DNA from: Bacillota bacterium
GTDB taxonomy: Bacteria; Bacillota; UBA4882; UBA8346
Assembly: GCA_029553165.1 (NCBI GenBank)
Contig: JAKPCT010000114.1
Coordinates: 1-51,183 of the forward strand
Length of the DNA: 51,183 nt
Reading direction: 5' to 3'
Under the pieces are notes generated by a model. That model made no database searches. It was given only the letters and a program-made list of their open reading frames with translations, and was not told the DNA's origin. A program made the position numbers and the translations under genes. Below are positions 33,567-40,543 of this stretch, piece after piece. The number at the start of each line of letters is the position of its first letter. Within the stretch, counting starts at the first letter, position 1.

Positions 33567-34208
33567 TTATTTTCGCTTTGCATATCGCTTAAAATTACTA
33601 AAAAACCTAACCCGGGTACCCGCGTGATTCGGAAAAACACCTTGATTGACATTACGGACATCTTCAATCGAATAAAAGGCTTTCGGATTGAACTGGCGAA
33701 TCATCTCGACAACTTGGTGGAGATCACTCCGCTTAATTACTGTATAGATCACATTCACCGGCCCCGTTGTTCCCTGAGCATCAATGTTGGTAACACCAAA
33801 CCCGGCATTCTTGAGATGTTCTACAAGCTGTGCGGCATCTTTCTTGATGATAATCCGCACCACCAAAACACCCATTGCCAGTTTTTCCTCAATGGTAATC
33901 CCGATAAAATTACCCATTGCAAAACCACCGGCATAAGCGATATAACAAAGAAAATTATTCAGATTTTGCATTATTTGACCTATTGCTACCAACCAAATCA
34001 GTACTTCAACAAACCCAAGCGATGAAGCCAGTAGTTTTTGACCGCGGGAAACAAAGATAATGCGAATCGTTCCAATGGTTACATCGCAGATCCTGGCAAA
34101 AAAGATCAATAGCGGCAGAATAACCCAAGTAAAAACTTCCGAATCTAGCTGCGGGAGTATCTCCACCATCCCCTTCTCAATTGCTTTACACTTGATTCGC
34201 TTTATCAT
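33567..34208 (-). CDS. UPF0316 membrane protein (DUF5698 + DUF2179)
   Basis: A 213-aa membrane protein. Three hydrophobic segments (VILPLLIFFARICDVTIG, LGFVEVLIWLVAIGQIM, FLCYIAYAGGFAMGNFIG) form the DUF5698 part, followed by a cytosolic DUF2179 domain (GVTNIDAQGTTGPVNVIYTV, KRSDLHQVVEMI). DUF2179 resembles small regulatory domains but no function is established. The first ATG has AGGAA eight bases upstream; a second ATG thirteen codons on is also near AAGGGG, so the N-terminus is uncertain. Confidence 0.82.
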   Translation of the reverse strand: MIKRIKCKAIEKGMVEILPQLDSEVFTWVILPLLIFFARICDVTIGTIRIIFVSRGQKLLASSLGFVEVLIWLVAIGQIMQNLNNFLCYIAYAGGFAMGNFIGITIEEKLAMGVLVVRIIIKKDAAQLVEHLKNAGFGVTNIDAQGTTGPVNVIYTVIKRSDLHQVVEMIRQFNPKAFYSIEDVRNVNQGVFPNHAGTRVRFFSNFKRYAKRK

Positions 34209-34290
34209 TCACAAGTTCCTGCCAGAGCAAATCAGTAACCTTATGTTAAATATCGGCATTAAGCCAACATAATAACAGCCGCTTTAAATA

Positions 34291-34806
34291 CTAATTTTTA
34301 TTTTTTAACAACGAAACTAACCGTCGCAATGTTTCTTCAATCGAAATTCCGGTCGAGTCAAGCATCAAATCTGCATATTTCTGATAATATTCGATTCTTT
34401 CATTATAGACATCAACCAACTTTTGTCCTTTTGTCATTACAATACCCCGAGTGTCCATATCGGTAATTCGTTGTTCTAACTCCGGATAGTCAACATGCAG
34501 GTAAACAACGAGATTATTCCGTTTTAAATGTTCCATTGCCTTGTTGCTGTAGATCACACTGCCACCGGTTGCAACAACCGTATTTACTACTTCCAACTTT
34601 AACAGGACCGCTTCTTCAATCGCTAAAAACCCAGCAATCCCCTGCTCACTGATAATATCCTGCAATAACCGGTTTTCCTGTTGTTGAATTAGCAAATCGG
34701 TATCAATAAACGCCATCCCGATCGCTTTCGCCAGAAGGACCCCAATGGTACTCTTCCCGGAACCAGGCATCCCAATTAATACAATATTCTTATAGCTTTT
34801 AGGCAT
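34291..34806 (-). CDS. aroK: shikimate kinase (probable)
   Basis: A 171-aa P-loop kinase: IVLIGMPGSGKSTIGVLLA at the N-terminus, FIDTDLLI (shikimate-binding Asp), VATGGSVIY (normally TGGG), and a lid region DTRGIVMTKGQ. These fit the shikimate kinase fold, which phosphorylates shikimate in aromatic synthesis. The lid lacks the usual RPLL motif, so a related small-molecule kinase is possible. The frame extends 20 codons upstream, but the ATG at 34806 has GGGG seven bases before it and matches family length. It is not linked to the aroF-tyrA operon. Confidence 0.75.
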   Translation of the reverse strand: MPKSYKNIVLIGMPGSGKSTIGVLLAKAIGMAFIDTDLLIQQQENRLLQDIISEQGIAGFLAIEEAVLLKLEVVNTVVATGGSVIYSNKAMEHLKRNNLVVYLHVDYPELEQRITDMDTRGIVMTKGQKLVDVYNERIEYYQKYADLMLDSTGISIEETLRRLVSLLKNKN

Positions 34807-35009
34807 TTGATTACCCCAATTATTTAGTTTTCTTAATACAATAACATAACCAACCAATACTAGCAACTGCCGTCAAAAGCACTAAATATATGCCAGAGTC
34901 CTAATAGATTATACCAAAGGCATAGTTCATTAAGTCTGGGAAAAACATATTCTATATTAAAGGTACATCCTAGAACAAACATCAAAAACCTTAAAGGAGG
35001 ATTTATAAA

Positions 35010-35114
35010 ATGGGAAGAGGATTTGATTTATTTGGAGAAAATAATTGCGTATGTATCGCTTTATTAGTTCTCTTACTGTGCTTATTCTGCGGTGGCGGAT
35101 CAATCTGCCGTTAA
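35010..35114 (+). CDS. 34-aa Cys/Gly-rich hydrophobic peptide
   Basis: Starts with a very strong ribosome site (AAAGGAGG, 10 bases before the ATG) and ends before a strong terminator. The peptide has a polar head (MGRGFDLFGENN), a hydrophobic stretch with Cys at 13, 15, 24, 27 and 33 (ALLVLLLCLF) and a Gly-rich end (CGGGSICR). Similar tiny Gly/Cys peptides with one membrane helix occur in spore formers, some of them (YjcZ-like) tied to sporulation. Upstream TATATT or the sigma-K-like CATATTCTA near 34950 could be its promoter. Function unknown. Confidence 0.65.
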   Translation: MGRGFDLFGENNCVCIALLVLLLCLFCGGGSICR

Positions 35115-35164
35115 GTACATCTCCAAAAAACAAATAGGCGTTAACGCATTAAATTAAAATACCA

Positions 35165-35188
35165 AGCGAGCATCTGCTCGCTTTTTTT
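35165..35188 (+). terminator. intrinsic terminator after the 34-aa peptide gene
   Basis: AGCGAGC (35165-35171), ATCT loop, GCTCGCT (35176-35182), then T's to 35188. Confidence 0.9.
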
Positions 35189-35203
35189 ATCTTATTTAAG
35201 ATT

Positions 35204-35229
35204 AAAAAACCTGTATCAAATGATACAGG
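35204..35229 (-). terminator. intrinsic terminator after tRNA-Arg
   Basis: Minus strand: CCTGTATC (35229-35222), ATTT loop, GATACAGG (35217-35210), then six T (35209-35204), 13 bases after the tRNA 3' end. Confidence 0.85.
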
Positions 35230-35242
35230 CTTAATTTTAAAC

Positions 35243-35319
35243 TGGCGCGCCCAGAGAGATTCGAACTCCCGACCTACAGATTCGAAGTCTGCCACTCTAT
35301 CCAACTGAGCTATGGGCGC
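35243..35319 (-). tRNA. tRNA-Arg, anticodon TCG
   Basis: A complete 77-nt cloverleaf with encoded CCA. Acceptor GCGCCCA pairs with TGGGCGC, discriminator G. D arm GCTC...GAGT; anticodon stem GCAGA/TCTGT with loop CTTCGAA, so the anticodon is TCG, reading CGA arginine codons. T arm has GGGAGTTCGAATCTCTC-type pairing. Fragments of this gene are copied just upstream (35314-35540). Confidence 0.95.
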
Positions 35320-35378
35320 GAATTTGATAACTACTTTTTTATGGCAGACTTCGAATCAAACATTATTTGTCTGCCACT
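35314..35378. repeat. tRNA-derived repeat, copy A
   Basis: A 65-base unit that begins in the tRNA acceptor end (GGGCGC), continues through its 5' flank, then carries GGCAGACTTCGAATC, a piece of the tRNA anticodon arm in the opposite orientation, and ends with GTCTGCCACT in the original orientation. The two tRNA pieces form an inverted repeat (TGGCAGAC ... GTCTGCCA). A degraded tRNA stretch (CAATCCAACTGTGC) follows it. It nearly matches copy B at 35474. Confidence 0.85.
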
Positions 35379-35435
35379 CAATCCAACTGTGCATGAAACG
35401 CCAGGATGCACTCCATTGAATACTCTTTGCGTTTT

Positions 35436-35471
35436 GTCACCACGTCTCAAGGATGAGACGGCTTTGGTGAC
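35436..35471. repeat. two-tier hairpin between the repeat copies
   Basis: GTCACC (35436-35441) pairs with GGTGAC (35466-35471) and, inside, CGTCTC (35443-35448) pairs with GAGACG (35455-35460). The 5-base GCTTT on one side forms a bulge. No U tract follows, so it is not a normal terminator. Confidence 0.6.
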
Positions 35472-35473
35472 TT

Positions 35474-35540
35474 GGGCGCAAATTTGATAACTACTTTTTT
35501 CTATGGCAGACTTCGAATCAAACATTATTTGTCTGCCACT
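35474..35540. repeat. tRNA-derived repeat, copy B
   Basis: A 67-base near-copy of 35314-35378: one substitution (A for G after GGGCGC) and two extra bases (CT) after the T run. It includes the same inverted anticodon-arm pieces. An open frame spanning both copies on the minus strand simply reads this repeat twice and is not a gene. Confidence 0.85.
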
Positions 35541-35609
35541 GCTAAGATATTTTACCACATATTTAGTATTAACTCAACAATAAGATTATTCCATCTTACC
35601 AAAACTAAT

Positions 35610-37682
35610 TCACTCTTCATCTTCAACCATATGTTTTTTGGCTTCAGCGATAATCGCATCAGCTAAATGCCCCGGCACTTCTTCATAATGGTCAAAGTAC
35701 ATTTCAAAATCGGCTCTTCCCTGGGTCATTGAACGTAGATCAATGGCGTATTTAGCAAGCTCGGACTGGGGAGCCAACGCCTTAACAATTTGATTATTGC
35801 CGTCAGGTTCCATTCCAAGGATCTTACCGCGTTTCTTGTTGAGATCACCAATAACATCTCCCATAAACTCTTCTGGAACTTTAACCTCAACGTGCATTAT
35901 CGGTTCTAACAAAATTGGTTTAGCCATCATAAACCCTTTTTTAAATGCCATTGAAGCAGCGATCTTGAAGGCCATTTCGGAAGAGTCAACACTATGATAG
36001 GAACCATCAAAGAGGGTAACCTTGACATTCACAACCGGATAACCGGCTAAAACACCTTTTTCCATGGTCTCACGCACGCCTTTTTCAACTGCGGGGATAT
36101 AGTTTTTCGGTACTGCTCCGCCAAAGATTTTATCTTCAAACTCAAAGTTATTGCCATTATGCAATGGATTTAACTCCAGCCAGACATGCCCGTATTGACC
36201 ACGTCCACCACTTTGTTTCTTATGTTTACCCTCAATTTTGACAGTACCCTTAATTGTCTCTTTATAAGAGATCTTTGGTTCTTTTAAAACAACATCCACA
36301 CCGAATTTCTTATGGAGCTTACTGATGATTACTTCAATATGCAGATCTCCCATTCCGGAAGCCACTAATTCATGAGTAATCGTATTTTTCTCCACTTTAA
36401 ACGTGGGGTCTTCTTCCATCAACCGTGCCAAACCGGTGCCAATCTTCTCTTCATCACCTTTGGCTTTTGGTTCAACCGCCAATGAAAGTTTGGCATGTGG
36501 AAAATCAATACCGGGATAGACGATCTGTTTTTCTTTATCGCAAAGCGTATCACCGGTAAAAGCATCCGTTAACTTAGCAACCGCACCGAGATCACCGGCA
36601 CTCAATTCAGAGACTGGTTCCTGAACTTTCCCTTTTATGATAAAAAGTTGCCCAATTCTTTCGTTAACGCCACGGGTTGAGTTATAAACCTGCGAATCGG
36701 ACTTGATCGTCCCCGAAAACACTCTGAACAAAGTCAGTTTACCTACGAAAGGATCGGCCATCGTCTTAAAGATTAAAGCCGAAAATGGTTCGCTTTCGCT
36801 CGGTAACCGTTTTTCTCCTTCATTGGTACCAATTATCTCACCACGATCAGCCGGTGAAGGGAAATAATCAATCAAGGCATCCAGAAAACTGGTAACTCCT
36901 GCAAGTTTAAGCGCAGAACCTGCCAATACCGGAGTCAGTTTCCCGGTAATTACTGCGGTACGGGTGCCTGACAATAATTCAGCATCAGAGATTACCTCTC
37001 CCTCTAAGTATTTATTTAACAGGGCGTCATCGGTCTCCGCCACTGTTTCAGTCAGCATCAAACGGTATTCTTCAACTTTAGCCTGTAAATCAGCCGGGAC
37101 ATCCTTCTCAACTACTTTATTATTTTCTATGAAATAAGCCTTATTCTTCAAGACATCAACGATACCCTGAAATTTTTCAGCAGCCCCAATCGGTATTTGA
37201 ATCGGGATAACACTGTTACCAAATTTGGCTCTTAAATCAGTAATAACTTTGTCAAAATTAGCATTCTCGCGGTCCATTTTGTTGACGAACACAACTTTGG
37301 GTAAGTTTTGTTCTACAGCGTAACTCCAAGACTTGTCAGTTCCAACTTCCAATCCTGATACCGCACAGGTAACAATACAAGCAATATCAGCTGCCCGAAT
37401 TGCTCCTTTGACTTCTCCAACAAAATCAAAGAAACCCGGAGCATCTAACAGATTGATCTTATGATCACGATACTCCAATGGAGCCAAAGCTGTTGCAATA
37501 CTGATCTTTCTCTTAATCTCTTCGGGGTCATGATCCATAGTGGTATTTCCATCATCGACTTTACCAAAACGATCAATTGCTTTAGCAGAATACAACATTG
37601 CTTCTGCAAACATTGTCTTACCACATCCACCGTGGCCAAGCAAAATCAAATTGCGAATCTTATCCACTTTGTATTTCTTCAA
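35610..37682 (-). CDS. elongation factor G-like GTPase (EF-G paralogue)
   Basis: A 690-aa translational GTPase with the five EF-G domains. The G-domain motifs are altered: P-loop GHGGCGKT instead of the usual AHIDAGKT, and G3 reads DAPGFFDF where EF-G has DTPGHVDF, so the His that activates GTP hydrolysis is Phe (residue 84). NKMDREN (G4) is intact. Domain IV retains GGRGQYGHVWLEL and domain V GKILGMEPDG. Not linked to rpsL/rpsG/tuf, as true fusA would be, so it is a paralogue of the EF-G-like class, role unknown. TTG start with AAGGGGGG. The gap upstream is full of RNA structure and may hold its leader. Confidence 0.88.
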   Translation of the reverse strand: MKKYKVDKIRNLILLGHGGCGKTMFAEAMLYSAKAIDRFGKVDDGNTTMDHDPEEIKRKISIATALAPLEYRDHKINLLDAPGFFDFVGEVKGAIRAADIACIVTCAVSGLEVGTDKSWSYAVEQNLPKVVFVNKMDRENANFDKVITDLRAKFGNSVIPIQIPIGAAEKFQGIVDVLKNKAYFIENNKVVEKDVPADLQAKVEEYRLMLTETVAETDDALLNKYLEGEVISDAELLSGTRTAVITGKLTPVLAGSALKLAGVTSFLDALIDYFPSPADRGEIIGTNEGEKRLPSESEPFSALIFKTMADPFVGKLTLFRVFSGTIKSDSQVYNSTRGVNERIGQLFIIKGKVQEPVSELSAGDLGAVAKLTDAFTGDTLCDKEKQIVYPGIDFPHAKLSLAVEPKAKGDEEKIGTGLARLMEEDPTFKVEKNTITHELVASGMGDLHIEVIISKLHKKFGVDVVLKEPKISYKETIKGTVKIEGKHKKQSGGRGQYGHVWLELNPLHNGNNFEFEDKIFGGAVPKNYIPAVEKGVRETMEKGVLAGYPVVNVKVTLFDGSYHSVDSSEMAFKIAASMAFKKGFMMAKPILLEPIMHVEVKVPEEFMGDVIGDLNKKRGKILGMEPDGNNQIVKALAPQSELAKYAIDLRSMTQGRADFEMYFDHYEEVPGHLADAIIAEAKKHMVEDEE

Positions 37683-37797
37683 ATAAAACCCCCCTTAATT
37701 TTAGAGATATTAAATATTGGTGAATATTATGTGACTAAATGATTAATTCTATTATTGCTTTTTTATTTCCTGCCATTAATTTAATTTTTTGGATTGA

Positions 37798-38011
37798 GAA
37801 TAAAACCAAGACATCTTAGGTATAATAACACTAAGCAAACTGATTGGCCACGACGCAGATCCGAGTTAATCCCGAGGTCAATCACCTCCTCCGATTAAGT
37901 TGGGTCGAACAAAGGCCAAGGCAATAAAACGACGATGGGTCGTTATTATCTGTCTTCGCCGGCGGAAATCTGATTAAATTAGTTATTAAAAATAATTAAT
38001 TGAATCAGATT
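37798..38011 (+). ncRNA. candidate structured RNA
   Basis: In the 519-base gap between two minus-strand genes. On the plus strand TATAAT (37821-37826) with GAATAA 17 bases before it could be a promoter. Then three hairpins: a long rod 37844-37919 (TTGGCC/GGCCAA, CGAC/GTCG, TTAATC/GATTAA, GAGGT/ACCTC nested in order, loop CAATC); a small one 37928-37944 (AACGAC/GTCGTT); and an AT-rich long stem 37967-38011 (AATCTGATT/AATCAGATT plus inner pairs). The rod with internal loops resembles 6S RNA in style but I cannot match a known family. The strand is uncertain: read on the minus strand it would be a leader of the EF-G-like gene. Confidence 0.4.
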
Positions 38012-38147
38012 AGTCATCAAACAACAACCATAAAGCTTTGTTACTTTAATTAATGTTTCGTGTTCAGCTTTCAAAAACTTTAACATTTTCAAGTCTCACT
38101 TTTTTTTATTGAAGCTTTTTGGTTACCGGTCAATTAAGTAGCTTATA
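38012..38147. other. AT-rich remainder of the gap
   Basis: Between the structured block and the 38148 hairpin I see a T-tract (CTTTTTTTTATTG) but no gene or other clear signal. Confidence 0.4.
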
Positions 38148-38176
38148 GTCCGTCTGGACCAAAGGTTTAGACGGAC
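38148..38176 (+). terminator. strong hairpin, possible terminator
   Basis: GTCCGTCT (38148-38155) pairs with AGACGGAC (38169-38176), extended inside by GGACC/GGTTT. The plus-strand tail CTAATTTTAAT is a weak U tract. It lies 25 bases after the bofC-like stop on the other strand and may serve either direction. Confidence 0.5.
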
Positions 38177-38201
38177 CTAATTTTAATATTGATGGTATTT
38201 T

Positions 38202-38747
38202 TTAATCCATAATCAGCCCTTCTAAAAGCTGCAGTTTCTCCTTATCATCCTTAAAAGGAATCCCTTTTGAGAGATCATTCAATTCCGCCTGTGGCAATAA
38301 ATCAATCTGGATATTCAAATATTCCGAAACCGGGCCTGGTTGATTTGGGGTTCCCTTAAAAATAGCTATTTTTCCTTCAGCAATCCCAATAAACTGATTA
38401 TCTTTACAGTTCTTGCATACATCATTGACTACTCGTTTGTAAATATGCCTGTCCTCCAAAGCCTCTACCAGACGATAGCCTGTTTTATCCTCAAGGTCCT
38501 GCTGTAATTGGTCATCGGATTTGTATTCAATCTGTTCAATCTCTAAATGCTTACATAATGAATATTCAGTTTGAAGCTCTAATATTATCATTTTTTCTTC
38601 GGGTACCTTAGTCGATGGTAAAATCAGGTCCTTAAACTCTTTAAAAAGCAAGGGGTTGGTGTAAACAAATGTACCCAATCCCAAAATCACTACGCCAATC
38701 AATGTCAGGCCGAACAACAATCTCCGTCGAATTTTTGGCAATTTCAC
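38202..38747 (-). CDS. BofC-like sporulation protein
   Basis: A 181-aa protein with one N-terminal membrane segment (LLFGLTLIGVVILGLGTFVY, about residues 9-30) and a C-terminal domain matching BofC (bypass of forespore C): RLVEALEDRHIYKRVVND, then FIGIAEGKIAIFKGTPNQPG, YLNIQIDLLPQ and LSKGIPFKDDKEKLQLLEG line up with the known BofC C-terminal half. In Bacillus BofC acts in the intermembrane space and restrains the SpoIVB protease that triggers sigma-K. Two Cys pairs (C-N-C in KNCK) are extra. GTG at 38747, eight bases after AGAAGG, is preferred over the GTG three codons earlier. Confidence 0.75.
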   Translation of the reverse strand: MKLPKIRRRLLFGLTLIGVVILGLGTFVYTNPLLFKEFKDLILPSTKVPEEKMIILELQTEYSLCKHLEIEQIEYKSDDQLQQDLEDKTGYRLVEALEDRHIYKRVVNDVCKNCKDNQFIGIAEGKIAIFKGTPNQPGPVSEYLNIQIDLLPQAELNDLSKGIPFKDDKEKLQLLEGLIMD

Positions 38748-38936
38748 ATCTGTCACCTTCTTTCAAATCTTAGCATAACCAAAAGCTGGTATTTTATGCG
38801 AAATTACCATAAAAAAACTCCCTATTTAATCTGAAGGACCGGCAAATAATTTAAAATTTCAATTTTTACTCCCTAACATCAAAACAAAAAAACAAAAGGA
38901 AATAGGTTATCTATAACGAATATTTCTTAGTTCGCG

Positions 38937-38965
38937 GAATAATAGAGATATGTTTACCATATAAT
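38937..38965 (+). promoter_or_regulatory. promoter candidate for uppP
   Basis: TATAAT (38960-38965) with GAATAA (38937-38942) 17 bases before it, about 30 bases upstream of the uppP start. The -35 is far from TTGACA but identical to the one at 37798. Confidence 0.5.
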
Positions 38966-38994
38966 TTAACGAAAAATTTGTAAGGGAGTCGAAA

Positions 38995-39810
38995 ATGCAC
39001 GATTACTTAATCGCAGTCTTATTAGGTATTATTGAAGGAATTACTGAATTTCTGCCAATCTCGTCTACGGGTCACCTGATTTTAGTCAACGAATTCATTG
39101 GATTTCAAGGTCAATTTGCCGATTCATTTGCCGTAATCATCCAATTAGGGGCAATTCTATCAGTAATTGTTTATTATTACCATAAGCTTTTACCCTTCGA
39201 CCGAAACAAAACACCTCAAGAACAACAAGAAACATGGGACCTGTGGAAAAAGACCGGGGTTGGTATGCTGCCGTTTTTAATCATCGGCGCAACGGTTGGA
39301 AAACAGATTCAGAAATGTTTATTTAATCCTATTGTAGTTGGAACAGCGCTGTTGCTGGGGGGCATTGCCCTGGTTGTTTTAGAAAGCCGTAATCAAAGTA
39401 AACCCAGTAAAATAAATACAATCTCGGAGTTAAATTACTTAACAGCCTTGAAGATTGGGATTATCCAGTGTTTAGCAATGGTCCCCGGCGTCTCCCGATC
39501 AGCGGCAACAATTATTGGAGCAATGCTTTTAGGGACTTCCCGTGTCGTAGCTGCCGAATTCTCATTCTTTTTAGCAATACCAATAATGGCAGCCGCTTCT
39601 GCCTACTCGCTTTATAAGGATGGAATTGCATTTTCGGTCCAGCAATATATAGTGCTGGCAATTGGATTTATTGTATCATTTCTGGTCGCTTGGGGAGTTA
39701 TCGCCGCGTTTATTAAGTTTGTTTCACAGAAAAACTTTAAACCATTTGGTTATTACCGGATTTTTTTAGGAGTTGCGGTATTAGTATATTTTTTAACCCG
39801 GATAAATTAA
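38995..39810 (+). CDS. uppP: undecaprenyl-diphosphatase
   Basis: Dephosphorylates undecaprenyl pyrophosphate, recycling the lipid carrier for peptidoglycan and other envelope polymers; BacA family. 271 aa with about eight membrane segments. The catalytic motifs GIIEGITEFLPISSTGHLIL and MVPGVSRSAATIIGAML are present. AAGGGAG lies before the ATG. It is a single plus-strand gene between two minus-strand blocks, with a shared terminator at its end. Confidence 0.95.
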   Translation: MHDYLIAVLLGIIEGITEFLPISSTGHLILVNEFIGFQGQFADSFAVIIQLGAILSVIVYYYHKLLPFDRNKTPQEQQETWDLWKKTGVGMLPFLIIGATVGKQIQKCLFNPIVVGTALLLGGIALVVLESRNQSKPSKINTISELNYLTALKIGIIQCLAMVPGVSRSAATIIGAMLLGTSRVVAAEFSFFLAIPIMAAASAYSLYKDGIAFSVQQYIVLAIGFIVSFLVAWGVIAAFIKFVSQKNFKPFGYYRIFLGVAVLVYFLTRIN

Positions 39811-39833
39811 CATCAATCATTAGTTGACTAAAA

Positions 39834-39861
39834 AAATAACGCTCATTTTCGGGCGTTATTT
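39834..39861. terminator. bidirectional terminator between uppP and the secreted-protein gene
   Basis: AAATAACGC (39834-39842) pairs with GCGTTATTT (39853-39861). It serves both converging genes, and the right arm contains the stop codon of the minus-strand gene. Confidence 0.75.
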
Positions 39862-40473
39862 TGATTTAATAATCTGTTGATTGTTAATAATCTGTTCATC
39901 AATTATCTTTGCAATCTCCATAACCGATGACTCAGTCTCACCTCTATTATTTATATCCACACAAAAATTCAACCTGCAAAAAATCACATTCTCATCCTCA
40001 CCATATCCAGTAAAACCAACATCTCCAATATTTGCTTCAGGAAACGGTTGAATAGCATTACATTTTGAGAAATAAGTTATTAAATATTCATGAGCCGCCA
40101 TTACGTCTTTGAATGACTTAATATCAACCCATATTTCATTATTGTTATCATTAACATGTTGATATACCTGTGTCAAATGGTTGAATGACAGATTTTTATC
40201 CGTATTATACCAAGATTTTACTAAAATATAATCATTAAACCATTTTTCATTTGGGACAAAAATCGAATTCAATCTTCCTTCATAAGGGATTGTTTTTCCA
40301 GCCCAATTATTATAATTATATTTATTTTTAAGTGAATCAAGGAAAGAATCTGTTGTTTCCATCTCTTCAACCGCTTGCTGATTGCTTACCGCCATTAATT
40401 GTTTGTATGAATGAAAAAATCCAGTCAAAATAAACACAAAAAAAGTAACCGTTATTAAATTAATTTTTTTCAT
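39856..40473 (-). CDS. unknown secreted or membrane-anchored protein
   Basis: A 205-aa protein with an N-terminal signal-like segment (MKKINLITVTFFVFILTGFF). The mature part is Asn-rich and polar, with three Trp (WAGKT, EKWFNDY, KSWYNT) and three Cys (SKC, FCRLNFC) in the C-terminal half. No family was recognised. ATG at 40473 has AGAGG upstream. Codon use is AT-rich relative to alaA beside it. It may be a surface protein; the signal segment lacks a lipobox Cys, so it is either cleaved by signal peptidase I or stays anchored. Confidence 0.65.
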   Translation of the reverse strand: MKKINLITVTFFVFILTGFFHSYKQLMAVSNQQAVEEMETTDSFLDSLKNKYNYNNWAGKTIPYEGRLNSIFVPNEKWFNDYILVKSWYNTDKNLSFNHLTQVYQHVNDNNNEIWVDIKSFKDVMAAHEYLITYFSKCNAIQPFPEANIGDVGFTGYGEDENVIFCRLNFCVDINNRGETESSVMEIAKIIDEQIINNQQIIKSK

Positions 40474-40514
40474 CAATAAACCTCTTAAAAAACTCTAAAA
40501 TATACATCAATTAT

Positions 40515-40543
40515 TTGATAATTGTCACTAAAAGATATGTCAA
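40515..40543 (-). promoter_or_regulatory. possible promoter for the secreted-protein gene
   Basis: Minus strand: TTGACA (40543-40538, overlapping the alaA stop), 17-base spacer, TATCAA (40520-40515). Confidence 0.4.

Noticed and set aside
35331..35558. 75-codon open frame on the minus strand with an internal repeat
   Set aside because: It only reads through the two tRNA-derived repeat copies; the protein repeat is a by-product of the DNA repeat and there is no ribosome site.
37780..37890. Short minus-strand frames after GGAGGAGG inside the structured gap (a TTG frame of 16 codons and a GTG frame of about 34 codons)
   Set aside because: The purine run lies in the loop side of the long hairpin, spacing to TTG is only three bases, and neither product resembles a known protein. 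Kept as part of the RNA candidate.
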